From: Histoplasma ohiense
Lineage: Eukaryota > Ascomycota > Eurotiomycetes > Onygenales > Ajellomycetaceae
Reading direction: 5' to 3'
Length of the DNA: 64,000 nucleotides
Assembly: GCA_017607445.1 (NCBI GenBank)
Contig: JAEVHH010000004.1
Coordinates: 5,022,001 to 5,086,000, forward strand
The notes beneath the pieces were generated by a model. The model was given only the letters and a program-made list of their open reading frames with translations, did not search any database and was not told the origin of the DNA. Each line of letters opens with the position of its first letter. Position 1 is the stretch's first letter. Positions 27,101 through 37,916 of this stretch are shown here, piece after piece. Position numbers and translations under genes: made by a program.

Positions 27101-28373
27101 CACAAAAATGCCCAAGGTTCGGGGCCTGCGGACGATCAAGAAGGAGATCCTGAAGCTTATAGGCACCTACGTGGAAAAGGCAGACGATTTGGAAATGGTT
27201 AATACCAATATGGTACCTCCTTTGTTGGATGCTGTCCTCGTGGATTACAACAACAATGTTCCCGATGCTCGGGAAGCTGAGGTCCTCAACGTTATGACAA
27301 CCCTCATCCACAAACTTCATGTAAGTCTTCTTCTATTGTCCTTCGACAGGACTCATTCCACTCCATTTGCAACAAAGCTAACAATGCGACAGAATCTTAT
27401 GGACGACAAAGTCCCCCTTATCATGGAATGTGTATTCGCATGTACGCAAGCAATGCTGGACGCCGACTCCCACAAATATCCCGAACACTACGTGGAGCAC
27501 TTCAAGCTCCTCCAGGCCATTAATCTTTACTGTTTCCCCTCCCTCATACGACTCAGCGAAAACCAATTCAAGTATGTAATCGAATCGGTCGAGAAGGCGA
27601 GCAAGCATGATGACAGAGAAGTGGAAAATACCGCCTTGACAATATTCCTTGAGCTGGTGAATAATATGACCGAAACGGACCCTCAAATATCGAGCCATTT
27701 CTTCAAGCAATTTTACATGCCTATCCTTCAAAATGTCTTTGCCGTTCTTACTGATAGTAGTCATAAAGCTGGTATGTCCATTCGATTTTTCCCCCTTGTC
27801 CTAGGTGCCGAATATAGGGGGTAGAGCGTTAAATCTGTTCCCAATTTTGCTAATTTCCGTCCTCTGTTTTATAGGGTTCAAAAACCAGGCTATGCTTCTT
27901 TCTCGTATGCTTTATCTTGTCAAAATCGACAAGATCCCCGGGCGCATACTTCCGGCGGATGAAACGGACCAGAGTTCCAATAGAGACCTCCTAACGGCAT
28001 ATTTGAAGAAGAATCTTACGTTCCTGAATCTAAATCAGTGAGTAATAGCTTAAGCTAGATATACAGCATAGCCTTCATCTTTCTCTGTGTCTCTGCAGCG
28101 CGTTCCTAATCATTATACATTAAACCCCACAGATCCCAAATAGATAAATTCGTTGACGGCCTCTTTGATTTCAACGACGATTTCAACAAATTCAAAACGC
28201 ACCTTCGCGACTTCTTAATCTCCCTAAAAGAATTTGCTGGCGACAACGCCGAGTTATATGCCGAGGAGCGCGAGCAGGCGCTTCGAGACGCCAAAATGGC
28301 CGAGCGGGATCGGCAGATGAAAGTTGGTGGACTGTTGAAGCCGGCTGAGATGGATCAGGAGGAGGAGTTGTGA
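24174..28373 (+). CDS. CRM1: Exportin-1 (Crm1/Xpo1), nuclear export receptor
   Basis: This karyopherin carries leucine-rich NES cargo out of the nucleus with Ran-GTP. Eleven exons join in phase to 1,069 residues: 24174-24239, 24445-24474, 24580-24652, 24731-24802, 24882-25594, 25708-26479, 26548-27018, 27091-27320, 27393-27771, 27875-28037, 28133-28373. The importin-beta N-terminal (Ran-binding) region is in exons 1-5 ([36 protein letters not shown]). The NES groove helices are in exon 6 ([39 protein letters not shown]). The C-terminal HEAT repeats end MDQEEEL. The residue equivalent to human Cys528, the leptomycin B target, is Thr525. Length and end points match the family. The 30-base second exon ([10 protein letters not shown]) and several small 5' exons are typical of filamentous fungi; the boundaries of exons 1-4 are slightly less certain than the rest. 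Confidence 0.96.
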
Positions 28374-29149
28374 CTGGACGAAGAGCTCCGGGCAGAAGTT
28401 GCTCCATCGGGTGTGCAGGTGGAGGTGGGGGATTCTACAGTTTCTTCCCAGTCGTCTATTTCTTCCTCCCTTTCTCACCATCGTCAATCAGCGGCGGGTA
28501 CAGATCATAATAAGGATGGATTAGATGGTTGGGCCTTGTACCGCTGTTGACTACTTGTTTGTTTGTTTGTTTCTTTTTTTTCTTTTTTTTTACAAAAAAA
28601 GATATCAGATAACATCAGAGCATCAGAAAAATAGGAAAGTTTTTTTTTTTTTTTTTTGAAGTTTTTCACGATGATTGGTAGCGATTTCAAGTTATCATTT
28701 GGTTGATTGGTATTTTTCTTTCCCTCTTTTCTTTTCTTTTCTTTTCTTCTTCTTTTATGTTTGCTCTCTGGACCTTTCCTACTTTAAAATAATGGAAAAC
28801 AGAAGAGGGAGCCGCTCAGCTCAGCTCAATGACGCGTGCCTGTTCCACAGCTTGGTTGGTGGAAGTTTTTCAGGGTTCTTTTTATGTTGTATGGAGAAGA
28901 GGACTGACTTCCTCTGTTTTACCTTGACGCGATACTGCTACTGCTGCCGCTGATACCTGTACTAGGATTTTTTTTTTTTTTCTATCCAAGGTTAATAATA
29001 ATAGCTGGTTTAAAAATGATTGAGGAAAAAGCGGATGCTGGCTGCATTCAGTCAGACCTTCAAAAAAAGAAAAGTTATACAATGAAAATGGGGGAGGGGA
29101 GAAAAAGTGGAAATGGCAAAGGAACTCGAAGTGATTGAATTGGAATTGT

Positions 29150-29329
29150 TATATTTTTTAGTTTTAGTTTTATTTTTATTTTTTTTTTTTTACATTTTTT
29201 CAGAAAAACTCAATTGATTCCCCTGGGAAGAAAAGATAGTTATTTGATCCCCGGTTCAATTGTGCTAGAACTCCTTGTAAAACATGCAATCTTGTAGGAA
29301 GGCTTTACCACTACGCCAAAAAAGATCAA
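29150..29329 (-). other. Possible tRNA-derived (SINE-like) relic with A-rich tail
   Basis: Read on the minus strand, the segment starts with TTGATCT (29329-29323), paired to GGATCAA (29250-29244) by seven pairs including one G-T. It contains TGGCGTAGTGG (29318-29308), an exact match to the pol III A-box TRGCNNAGNGG, inside a D-arm-like GGC..GCC hairpin. Further along the same strand is an A-rich tail (about 29200-29150) of A-runs with (AAAAT)-like units. No good B-box or anticodon arm is seen, and no target-site duplication is clear. A functional tRNA is unlikely; a degenerate tRNA or SINE is possible. Confidence 0.22.
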
Positions 29330-29370
29330 TCCTCAAGGCAGCCAGCCACCTTATTCCTCAAGAGAGATAA

Positions 29371-29416
29371 ATACATACATACATACATACATACATACAT
29401 ACATACATACATACAT
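29371..29416. repeat. (ACAT)n microsatellite
   Basis: About eleven uninterrupted tetranucleotide units in the YPI1 upstream region. Confidence 0.9.
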
Positions 29417-29681
29417 GCATGATTCACAACTCCTCCCATTTTTCCTATGAGCTGACCCACGTGACTACCAGAACTGGATACCAAACTTCCATACTTGCCA
29501 CTCTTCCAACCCAACACAGGATATATATGATGTACGATACATCCAACACGGCCCGCAATTCCTCCAAGTGAACCGTTGTTATTCCTACACCGTCCTTCGC
29601 GTCACATACCGCGAACCCGCTCCCCCAATCCTTTATCAATCTCAGCGCGATCTAGCCCCTCTTGGGGACAGCAGCCATACA

Positions 29682-30550
29682 ATGTCTAGAGACAGAGGAG
29701 CAATGATGCAAAGGCTTCGTACAGCGGGGGTCAGCAGCACCAGCACAATTACCCAAGGGGAGATACCTGGCGGGCTGCAACAACAACACCACCAACAACA
29801 ACGACAGTTTATAATACCAGGGCGGTTGAGGTTAAGAGCTGAGGCGGATAATACGGCGGAAACGGCATCGGGGACGGGGACGGGGACGGATCAGGTTACT
29901 AGAAGGAGCATACGCTGGGCGGAGGATGTGGTAGACAATGAGGGATTGGGGAGGAAGAGTTCGAAGGGTGTGTAGATGTCAAAATTTCCTCTTCTTTTTA
30001 TCACTTGAGAATCCCTTTATATGCCGCTCGTTGATCTCCTTCAAGCTGCATGTATTTCTACATATCTCACAGCCCCGTCGTCATTCAGGCTCCACTTTCT
30101 TCCCCCATCCCCCTTTCCTCCACCAGTCAACCAACCAATTAATCCATCAGTCATTAACTTCGTTGTCTAGTCTGCTGCATCTACCATAAAGCCCGGCCGG
30201 TAGGCGAAAGTAGCTCCGAATCCTCATCAGACTCTTCTTCAAACGACAGCGACAGCGACAGCGATGTTGACACTGGCGGAGCCAGGATGGCTAGTGGCCG
30301 CCTACCTGCTAACCGTATGCATTGTCACCAGCATAGGCGGCATGATACTAGCAGCTCTCAGCAAGATGGACCTTCGGGACATGAAGGGTGTGATGACAGT
30401 CATGCTGGGACCGATAGCGACAACTGTTGCGATAGCGGTAGCAGTGATGCGAATAAACGCAGGCAGATACAGATACATCGTCAGCATCGTCAGCGGCGGC
30501 CAAACGCGTATGAGCGTATGCCGAAGTTTCACTCTAAGAAAAAGGAATGA
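29682..30550 (+). CDS. YPI1: Type 1 protein phosphatase inhibitor Ypi1 (Inhibitor-3/PPP1R11 family)
   Basis: Small disordered regulator of protein phosphatase 1; in yeast Ypi1 promotes nuclear Glc7 activity and mitotic functions. Exons 29682-29967 and 30171-30550, joined in phase (G|TC = V96) across a GTGTGT..TCTAG intron, give 221 residues. The family core runs across the splice: [19 protein letters not shown] (about residues 74-92), then [16 protein letters not shown]. It contains an RVxF-type PP1-docking motif (RSIRW, 75-79) and the Cys-Cys pair at 97-98. An acidic Ser/Asp run follows ([16 protein letters not shown]), and the His/Cys-rich tail, where metal-binding or second docking sites lie in relatives, ends HSKKKE. 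The N-terminus has a Gln/His run. I start at [14 protein letters not shown] because upstream in-frame text is not family-like. GTCACGTG lies in the promoter on the minus strand. Confidence 0.9.
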
Positions 30551-31713
30551 ATATGGCAGTACGATAAAGAGAAGGGCAAAAAGCAGGGAGGATTGCAGGG
30601 CAGTAGTTTGTCGCCGTCAATTTTGAAACATATTTCCGCAATTCAGTTTTCAAAAAGTTCCAGAGCTTTTTGCGAGGGACTCTGGTTATTCTCTAATAAG
30701 CCATGTCCCTTCCCCACCCTGCCGGTCTTCTTCTTTGCCCTTCCTACGGTTGACCAGTAAATCTTCCGGAACTCTTTTTGCACCATATGTGTTCTTTTAC
30801 GGGACGAATGAATGTGTTATGACTTGCATTGATGGGTTTTTGTGTGCGGGCTCGGCATGTGGACATACAGGCATACAAACATGGGGAATTGGCGTCCCTG
30901 TGATTCTTTGGGTAGGGAGCATTATCCTTGTCTCCCTATACGTTCTCTCGCTTCGTCTTTTTGTTTTTGTCAGGTACAAAGCCCCTCCTGGGTGGTTCAA
31001 GACCCCGTGTGCGTCGTATAGCGCACCAATAGAGTGAGTTAGAAATACCAATGTATATACATACCATTTTGATGACGGCAGAACGATCGAGGATTTCGCA
31101 ACTTTCTTCTTACTTTTTATTTTTATTTTTATTTTATTTATTTATTTATTTTTGGCTTAACCCCACGTTTGATTGAGCCCATCCCATACAGTTCCGAGGG
31201 TTTTTTCTTCTACTGATGAAAGAAGAACATGTTCAGGAAAGTAGGCTAGCATGGTCTTGGGGTATCACATATGTATGTACTGTATAATGCGCCTCTCTAT
31301 CATTTTTCGTTGATGGAAAAAATATAGAAACAAAACAAGCAGGTATTTTTTGTGAACTGTGTTCAGACAAACAATTACTTATTAGGCTCAAACACTGCTC
31401 AAGTTTTGGCTTTAGCATTTTTATCTCCCCTAGGGAGAAAAAACGCACCGTAATAACAAAGATCAAGGCAAGACGAAAAAAAGAAAGGAAAGGAACTGCT
31501 TAAGAAGGGTAATCTAATAGGGAATGGTGTAAGGATGGGCGTTATGGGTATTATAAATTATTAAAAACAACATACATGAAAGGAAAAGTAGTCAGGAGTC
31601 GGTCGTCCTTGCAACGGCTTAGATCCTCGATCAACCATCCCTCCCTCTCCGCTTCCAAATTCAACCAGAGTGGTAAAAGTGAAGAAATTTATATATATCG
31701 TCCGAAGAATCAT
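30551..31713. other. Intergenic, 1.2 kb between convergent YPI1 and SGO1
   Basis: These are the 3' flanks of both genes. A T-rich (TTTTA)n tract lies at about 31112-31152. A 100-codon plus-strand frame (30735-31037) has no recognisable features. No gene seen. Confidence 0.6.
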
Positions 31714-34051
31714 TCACAGCATCATACTCCGCCGCCTCGATGTCGCAAGTCGCTCTACCCTCTTAACATCGGATGCCCCTTCATGCCCATCGAGGAACAC
31801 ATCATGATCGAATTCGGACGCGCCCTTCATGGATCGTAGATTGGAAGAGGTGGTGGACGAGGAAGAAGCATACTGGTGATAATCGTCACTCCGTTTGTTA
31901 CTCGCCTTGACCCCTGCCGATTCCAGTACTGCCTCGTCGTCCACGGCGTTTTCTTTTGCGAGAGTAGTAGAACTTTGACTTCTACGTGACCTTGAGTGGG
32001 TTCCACTAGTAGCGGGATTGGAGGAATGACGTCGAGAAGTCCGATTCGAACTATTCCGAAGACCAACCTCTTGTTCATAATCGACGGAGCTTTCAGAAAC
32101 ATCTTTCTCTCGATTGCTTCTCCCTTTACTTCCCGCCATAAGAGTTGATATAGCCACGCTTGACATCGACGGACCCGTTTCTGGGGTAGTTACGAAGTCG
32201 AATTTATTTGCGGAGAGTGTCCGGCGTTTCCTGTTTGCGGTGACATTGGACGGCAAGTCAATCATCGTATTTCGGTCTTTTCCTCCGAGAAAACTCGCAC
32301 ATGAATCATTATACGCCATTGAAGATGCATTAGAATCATGGCTATTTCCTTCGCCACACCTTTCCTTGGCCAAGTCGAGATCAGACTTCGAAGATCTCCT
32401 GAAGCGAGCATCACCACTAACAGCATCTACAAGCTCCTTAGTAGGCCGTCGCATTTTATCCCTAAGATTTGGCTCTGCGTAGCTTATAGAGCCACGGGAC
32501 CGGCGGGGCGGACGAGTCATCCCAATCGCCGGTACGGGTGACGTATCTCTTGGTTCCAAACGAGTTTCAGAGGGATTCGTAGATGCAAAAGAAGTGGTAT
32601 CACCTTCAGCAAGGAGACTGTGGGTAATGTCCCTGTTTTCCTCGGCGGGAGGTTGCTCCGGCATTATGTTAATATCTACAACATCCTGCTTCGTCTGTTT
32701 GATGGTAGGCGGTACCGCCCGAATCGATTTGTCAATCGCATCGTGGCTTCTATTCCTTGGGAGTTTAGGATTAGGTTTCGGGATATCCTTTTCCCAATCT
32801 CCAGTGCCGGAGTTCTTTTTGGTAGGAGAAGAGGACCTTTGAGTGATATTTGTGCTTTCTAAGATATCAAAATATTAGCCTAATTCTTGAAATAACGGAT
32901 ATGGTTGAAGCATACTTGGCCCTAGAGCACGACGAACAGTGGTTCTCTCCACTTTTCGACTTTCCGGCTTGCTCGCGTTGGTTTTCGTTGGTGTTTTTTC
33001 GAATTCTACGCTGGTGTGTCTTGAAGTGTAGTTGGATGCTCCAGCTAGTCGAGTGTATTGGAAATCATCATGGTGATTGAAGGTTTGGGACATCAAGTCA
33101 TCATCATCCCGTACGCTAAGTTTGCGCTTTGATCCGGATTTTGAAATATGTATCGGTACAAAATCTTGCTCATTGGTTTCAACATCCTTACTTCGAGGGG
33201 TACTATTTAGCAGGGAACTATCCCTTTTGCTTCTCCTAGCTCCCAAGTTCGACATGGACGGCGAGGGTTGAATTGGGTTTTCGTTGGCCGTGGAAATCGT
33301 CGAGGACTCTTCATCCGCCGGGGGATCCATCGTCTTCGAAATTGTTGGTCGTGGAATTGGCGTGGAAGTTACACCAGGCGAATCGTTTTCTCCGCCCTCA
33401 ATACCTACTAGATCGGCAAAATCCTCACTTCTGTAAATTCCATTAGCATACCCATCTTGGAGATGAGGATCAAATCATAGTATATCCTTACTCTAGCGTT
33501 AATCTAGGGTAAAATTTGTCCTCCATAATAGCAGGTAGTCGGCTCTCATCCGTCACCTGCCGAGCAGCTTTCATTAAAGACCTCCGACGAGCCGTTTCCG
33601 GAGAAATTTGGAACTCTCCATCAATGGATCTTCGCTTTGGCTTGGAGAGCAAACCTCTTCTTCGAGGCAATGAACCCAAGTCTGAAATCAAGCTTCCAAA
33701 TTCAGCCAGCTTTGCATCCAGTTGCGATTTCAGATTATCGATTTCACAGCCCAATTGTCCATCATGTTTCAACTTTTCAAGTTCTTGATTCGCAGCAATG
33801 GCTTCTTCACGGAGGGCCGCATTTTCCACAAGGAGGCGAGAGACTTCGGATTCCAGAGTGCGTATGCGGAGGGACTGTATAGAGTTCGCACGGGCAATTT
33901 CGCGATTTTGCCTTATGAACCGACGTTTTACTAGTAAGAGTTCCCAAGTCAGTGGGGAATCTTTGGAGACTCATAGACTTAGAGGATCCGATAAGGACAT
34001 ACAAGACTCGACGGATTCTGCAGCCGCGGGGAGGTCATTTAACCTCGCCAT
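31714..34051 (-). CDS. SGO1: Shugoshin, protector of centromeric cohesion
   Basis: Shugoshin recruits PP2A to centromeres to protect cohesin and helps sense kinetochore tension. Four exons join in phase to 714 residues: 34051-34003, 33930-33492, 33427-32916 and 32858-31714 (donors GTATGT, GTAAGG, GTATGC; acceptors CTAG, GAAG, TTAG). The N-terminus has the conserved coiled coil: MARLNDLPAAAES, then LKRRFIRQNREIARANSIQS and LRIRTLESEVSRLLVENAA, roughly residues 15-100, where PP2A-B' binds in relatives. A second Lys/Arg-rich stretch (LPRRRGLLSKPKRRS) follows. The long middle is disordered. The shugoshin C-terminal basic motif is at about 449-472 (RPPRRSRGSISYAEPNLRDK), which in the family contacts phosphorylated histone H2A. 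The serine-rich tail ends RRRSMML. DAD2 is transcribed divergently from the same 405-base interval. Confidence 0.93.
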
Positions 34052-34456
34052 AGTTGTAGGTTGTGAAGAGTCAATTGTCGAGTCAAAACTGGTAAAAGAG
34101 ACGCGGAACAGAACAAAGCTGGTTGGGACATTAATTATAGGCAGGTTAGGGAATCGGTTAAAAATAAGCCAAGTAGTTATTATCCCGGAGTTCTGGTTTC
34201 GACTTCTCTGCAGTCGGAGGTCGTTGGAAAATGTTGGACTGATTTCGACGTTTGCTGTGGCGAGGCGACAAAAACAATAACGAGCGGCTTTGTTGACATT
34301 TGACCAGAAGCAGTTAGTCTGGTTGCTGGAATAGACAAATGGGTCACGTGTTGATATCGCTTATCATGTTATCCTTCTCAACATTCATCATGAATTTGGC
34401 GAGTTGCACCAAACAAGTCCAGTTGACGTTGCTTCCTCATAGAATGCTGGAAGGCA
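34052..34456. promoter_or_regulatory. Shared divergent promoter of SGO1 and DAD2
   Basis: Only 405 bases separate the two start codons, so the genes must share regulatory DNA. It contains GTCACGTG (34343-34350), an exact match to the Cbf1/CDEI octamer RTCACRTG, and an ACGCGG word near 34101 that resembles an MCB core. That both genes are co-expressed in mitosis is inferred. Confidence 0.6.
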
Positions 34457-35002
34457 ATGTCCAGGCCAACGGCATTTTCCTCCGCGGGGACTTCTTCTTC
34501 CCTTCGCCAGTCCTCAATTAACCCTCTTTCCTCTCAGCAATCATCTCCTCTCGCAGCCCGAATAGCATCCAAAAAACTCGAGCTTGAAAACCTCAGGCAG
34601 CTCCGTGATGTGAGCGGCGCGTTGGCATCACAAATGGAGGAACTGGGAGAGAAGTTGGCTACTCTCAAAGATGGGACTGAAGGTTGGCTTGCATGCATAT
34701 CCCCCCCCCGGATGAATGAAAAGATACTCTCTGGCGCAAAGAAAAAACTAACCATAGATGTCAATCAGCGGTGGCATATGTTATGGCTAATTGGGGCAAT
34801 GTTCTCAGTGCAATCAGCATGGCATCCAGTGAGTTCACGAAATTAAACTGATACAAAATATACAGAGGCTGATTGTAGATATTTAGCCAAAGTAGCTGCT
34901 GCAAGTGAACGCGGTCCTCATAGCGACAGAAAGGAAACTGAGAAAAACGACCAACAACAAATCCCTCTTCCGTCAACACTGGTTCGAATCCCAGCCGAAT
35001 AG
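34457..35002 (+). CDS. DAD2: DASH/Dam1 complex subunit Dad2
   Basis: Subunit of the DASH ring complex, which couples kinetochores to microtubules and is controlled by Aurora B. Exons 34457-34682, 34769-34828 and 34887-35002 give 133 residues. The first intron (GTTGGC..AATCAG) has a good ACTAAC branch site and the second uses GTGAGT..TTTAG. The central helical Dad2 motif runs ARIASKKLELENLRQLRDVS, then ALASQMEELGEKLATLKDGT (about residues 32-74). The spliced continuation is EAVAYVMANWGNVLSAISMA, and the family-type ending is LPSTLVRIPAE. The final exon carries a tRNA T-loop look-alike (GGTTCGAATCCC) that is simply codons for LVRIP. The donor of intron 1 is slightly unusual but phase and conservation support it. 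Confidence 0.92.
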
Positions 35003-35805
35003 CCAGGCACATCGCAAACATCTGGAAGGATCCACTGGCCTGAGCATGGATGTAGATGATTAAATACTATGATGATTTGCATTTATACACCGTAGTACTG
35101 GACATGTACTGTACGACATTATATGTTCGACATGCCCGGGTTGTATAGGCGTTCTATGTAGGTAGATTTAATCGAAGTTAAAGAGGCAATGGGTATATGA
35201 CAGTTTATGAGTATTTATTTTGAACGTTCTCGTCCAGGTTTATTTTGTGCAAACGGAGATTGGAGGCGGAACAGACAATCATCACGAGGACTGATAGTGC
35301 AACCATGAAATCATATGGCATTTATTTTCCTTCGGCGACCTCTATTCCACGATTCCACAATGCGGGGTGGTTTTTGGGGGGAAACAAGATACGATGCCTT
35401 ATTGAGCGGGCCGTACCCATCGCCCAGACACTAGCCACGGTTGGTTGCCCTATCAACAGCGTCCTTTGCGTCCAGCGTCAATTCCCCCTTATTTATATCA
35501 CACTTGTTCCTGATCAACCAGCCCTCTGTGAAGCCTCCAAGAAGCCTTGGAACTCCTTCTGTTGGCCTGTCTCTGGCTATCCTCATAGCCCATATTCAAT
35601 TGACATAACTCTACGGGAATTATTTGCGTAATCTCTTTTTCTCGGTGATACAGGATTCACATGTCCAAGCCATCTGCCAGACCAACAAAATACAATTGAG
35701 ACTGGGAGACATATACAGTGAAATGGTTCTAATTCTAGATGTCGAGACCAGGCTACCATTCATCGATCTAGCTCAATATTCCCAGAACGCAGTCATAGTT
35801 CTATA
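35003..35805. other. Intergenic, 0.8 kb
   Basis: The promoter side of the next plus-strand gene. A 128-codon open frame at 35245-35631 has no family features. No gene seen. Confidence 0.55.
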
Positions 35806-37916
35806 ATGCCTTACATCACACGCGCTGTTTCGCGCCGCAACAACACTCATGATATAAAGAACCCTACAAACCCACTCCATACTTCTTCTGTTGAAGCTTC
35901 GAATATTACATCAAAACTTGACAGTGTACGGAATCCCCTCGGAGAAACAACTGGTAATTACCACTCTACTCCGATCCCGCCAGAGAAAATACCCATCTCC
36001 TCAAAAGTGACACGACCAACAGACGAGATTGCCAATAATAACCATACTACAAGACTGATGGTTGTGAAAAGATCTCGAAGCATCAAAGACCTCATAAACC
36101 CGGAAGAACTTGGGATAAAGGTATTTAGGAATACATTGTTGAGTGGAGTCGACAGAGACGACATCCAAACCCCTCCCACCTGCACCAACAGCAACGACAT
36201 GGAAGACAGTCAACGAAGACAAAAAGGCGGGTAAAAACTTGATTTTGTTGGTTTTTATGACCCATTTTTGATTGCTTTTATTTTGATTACTGGGGATACT
36301 ATGTTAAACGTATACACTAACAGACACCTTCAGTAGATATAATATCCCCAAACCCAATGTCCCAAGCCGTAGGGGAACAAATTTCCCCCAAAACGCAACC
36401 TCCACAGCTAGTTCCATCGCAAATTGCCCAGACTCCACGGTTCGATCCAGATTTGCATAAAAGTCCGGTAAAGGAGGGACTAGCTAGCGATGACGAGGAT
36501 TCATTCGTGCAATCCATTATTTCACGTTCAGCTTTCAAATCAAATAACAATGGCAAATGGGCAGATCAGGCCGCACGGTCCATGCCATATACGTCTCATT
36601 GCCAGGCCAGATATTTCCAGGAATTCGAGGACCCCTTGGAGGCTATAGATGCCCTTGAAGATGCTCTTGAACAGATTGGACAAGCCCTGCCGGTCATGGA
36701 GGAGAACGGGCTTGACTCTCCTGTGAGAGCAAGTACTCCAACAGACGGAAACCGTGTCTCGCGAAGCAATGGAACAAACATAGCTTCCAAGAAGCATAAT
36801 TCTACCCTCCAGAGCCAACATATCGAAAATGGGTCGAGGTCACGACTTACAGGAGCAAAGCAATCTCAACCGCTGTCCATGAGACCTAAGCTATCGTCCG
36901 TCACTACGTCACATTCAACGAAGAACTCGGATCGGGTTGCAAGTAAATCCGGCCCTTCAGGATCTCGCCGTATCAGCATATCCAGAAAAAGCAGCCATTC
37001 TAACCTACCTTCGAATACCACGTCAACACTGACGTCCCGGGCAAGTAAGACCCGGGCCAATTCCACCGCCATTGCTAGCATATCAAAACCTGGATTTACA
37101 CCATCTAAATCTACCAAGCCGCCCACACTCCCAACATTTGAATTGCCAGGAGAAGCCATATCCAGGCGCCAGAAAGCGCAGCGGCAAGAGCGATTGAAGC
37201 AGGAAGAACAAGAACTACAGCGACGGCGAGAGTTTAAGGCGAGGACGCCCCGAAACTACTCTACGCCATCCTTTCCGGTAAAGGAAACGATTGCAAGCCG
37301 GAGTCGCACGACACTTAAAGCAGAGGAAGCGTTAAACAATATAAAGGCCCCCACTGATAACTCTAAAAGGCATACATCATTGAACTCGACAAGGGCTAGC
37401 AGGCCTGAGTCTACCCGAACCAGCTCCTTAGGTTCTGCTATGACAAGGAATGCCGCGTCCAGTCATACGCAGCCAGACACGAATGCTACAGGGAAATCAG
37501 TGACGACGTCCGCAAGTACTCCAGCACGACCTGCGAATCCGGACATTGCAAATGGGGTTTCAGGCCCGCCCAACAAATCCCCCGCTAAGGATCGCGATAA
37601 GCAGCAAAGTGAGATGTCACCAGTTTCGTCTTCCAGATCCCCAATCACCCCTGCGACATCCTGCCCGAGGGCGGCTGATGCTACACCGCTCGTGCAAAGA
37701 TCGCGCGGGAAGGAGATTTTTGCGCGCGACCGGATTCATGAAATTGAACGGGACCGTGAAAGGCGGGAGAAGGAGGAGGCGGCGAGAAGAGCACGAACTG
37801 AAGCGGCGGAGCGCGGCAGGATAGCTAGCCGCGAATGGGCGGAGAGGCAAAAACTGAAGTTGAAATTGGCCAGGAAGAGTCAGAGCGGTTTGCCACGAGG
37901 CGAGATGGGTGGATAG
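35806..37916 (+). CDS. Conserved fungal basic low-complexity protein, function unknown
   Basis: I recognise no enzyme fold. An N-terminal exon (MPYITRAVSRRNN.., RSRSIKDLINPEELGIKV) is followed by a long exon from about 36324 to 37916. The long exon has a short acidic element (EDPLEAIDALEDALEQIGQA), a Ser/Thr/Lys-rich disordered middle and a conserved-looking block (LPTFELPGEAISRRQKAQRQ). Charged helices follow (RERLKQEEQELQRRREFKAR; later ARDRIHEIERDRERREKEEA). Such ends recall microtubule-binding TPX2-like proteins, but that is only a resemblance. Related fungal proteins are, I believe, sometimes labelled carboxylesterase, yet no GXSXG esterase context is seen. Splicing is unresolved: the obvious donor at 36231 (GTAAAA) is out of phase with every acceptor. 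A donor at 36121 (GTATTT) to 36323 keeps the frame (635 residues). A conservative start is the ATG at 36357. Confidence 0.65.

Larger units (their letters stand above)
28374..29681. other. Intergenic, 1.3 kb between CRM1 and YPI1
   Basis: Holds T-runs (28641-28657, 28969-28981), an A/T-rich tract (29150-29200), a tRNA-like sequence (29244-29329, minus), an (ACAT)n microsatellite (29371-29416) and a CACGTGAC site (29458-29465) about 220 bases before the YPI1 ATG. No protein gene seen. Confidence 0.6.

Noticed and set aside
34979..34992. T-loop-like GGTTCGAATCCC
   Set aside because: It lies in the last DAD2 exon and encodes the conserved LVRIP ending; no tRNA fold around it.
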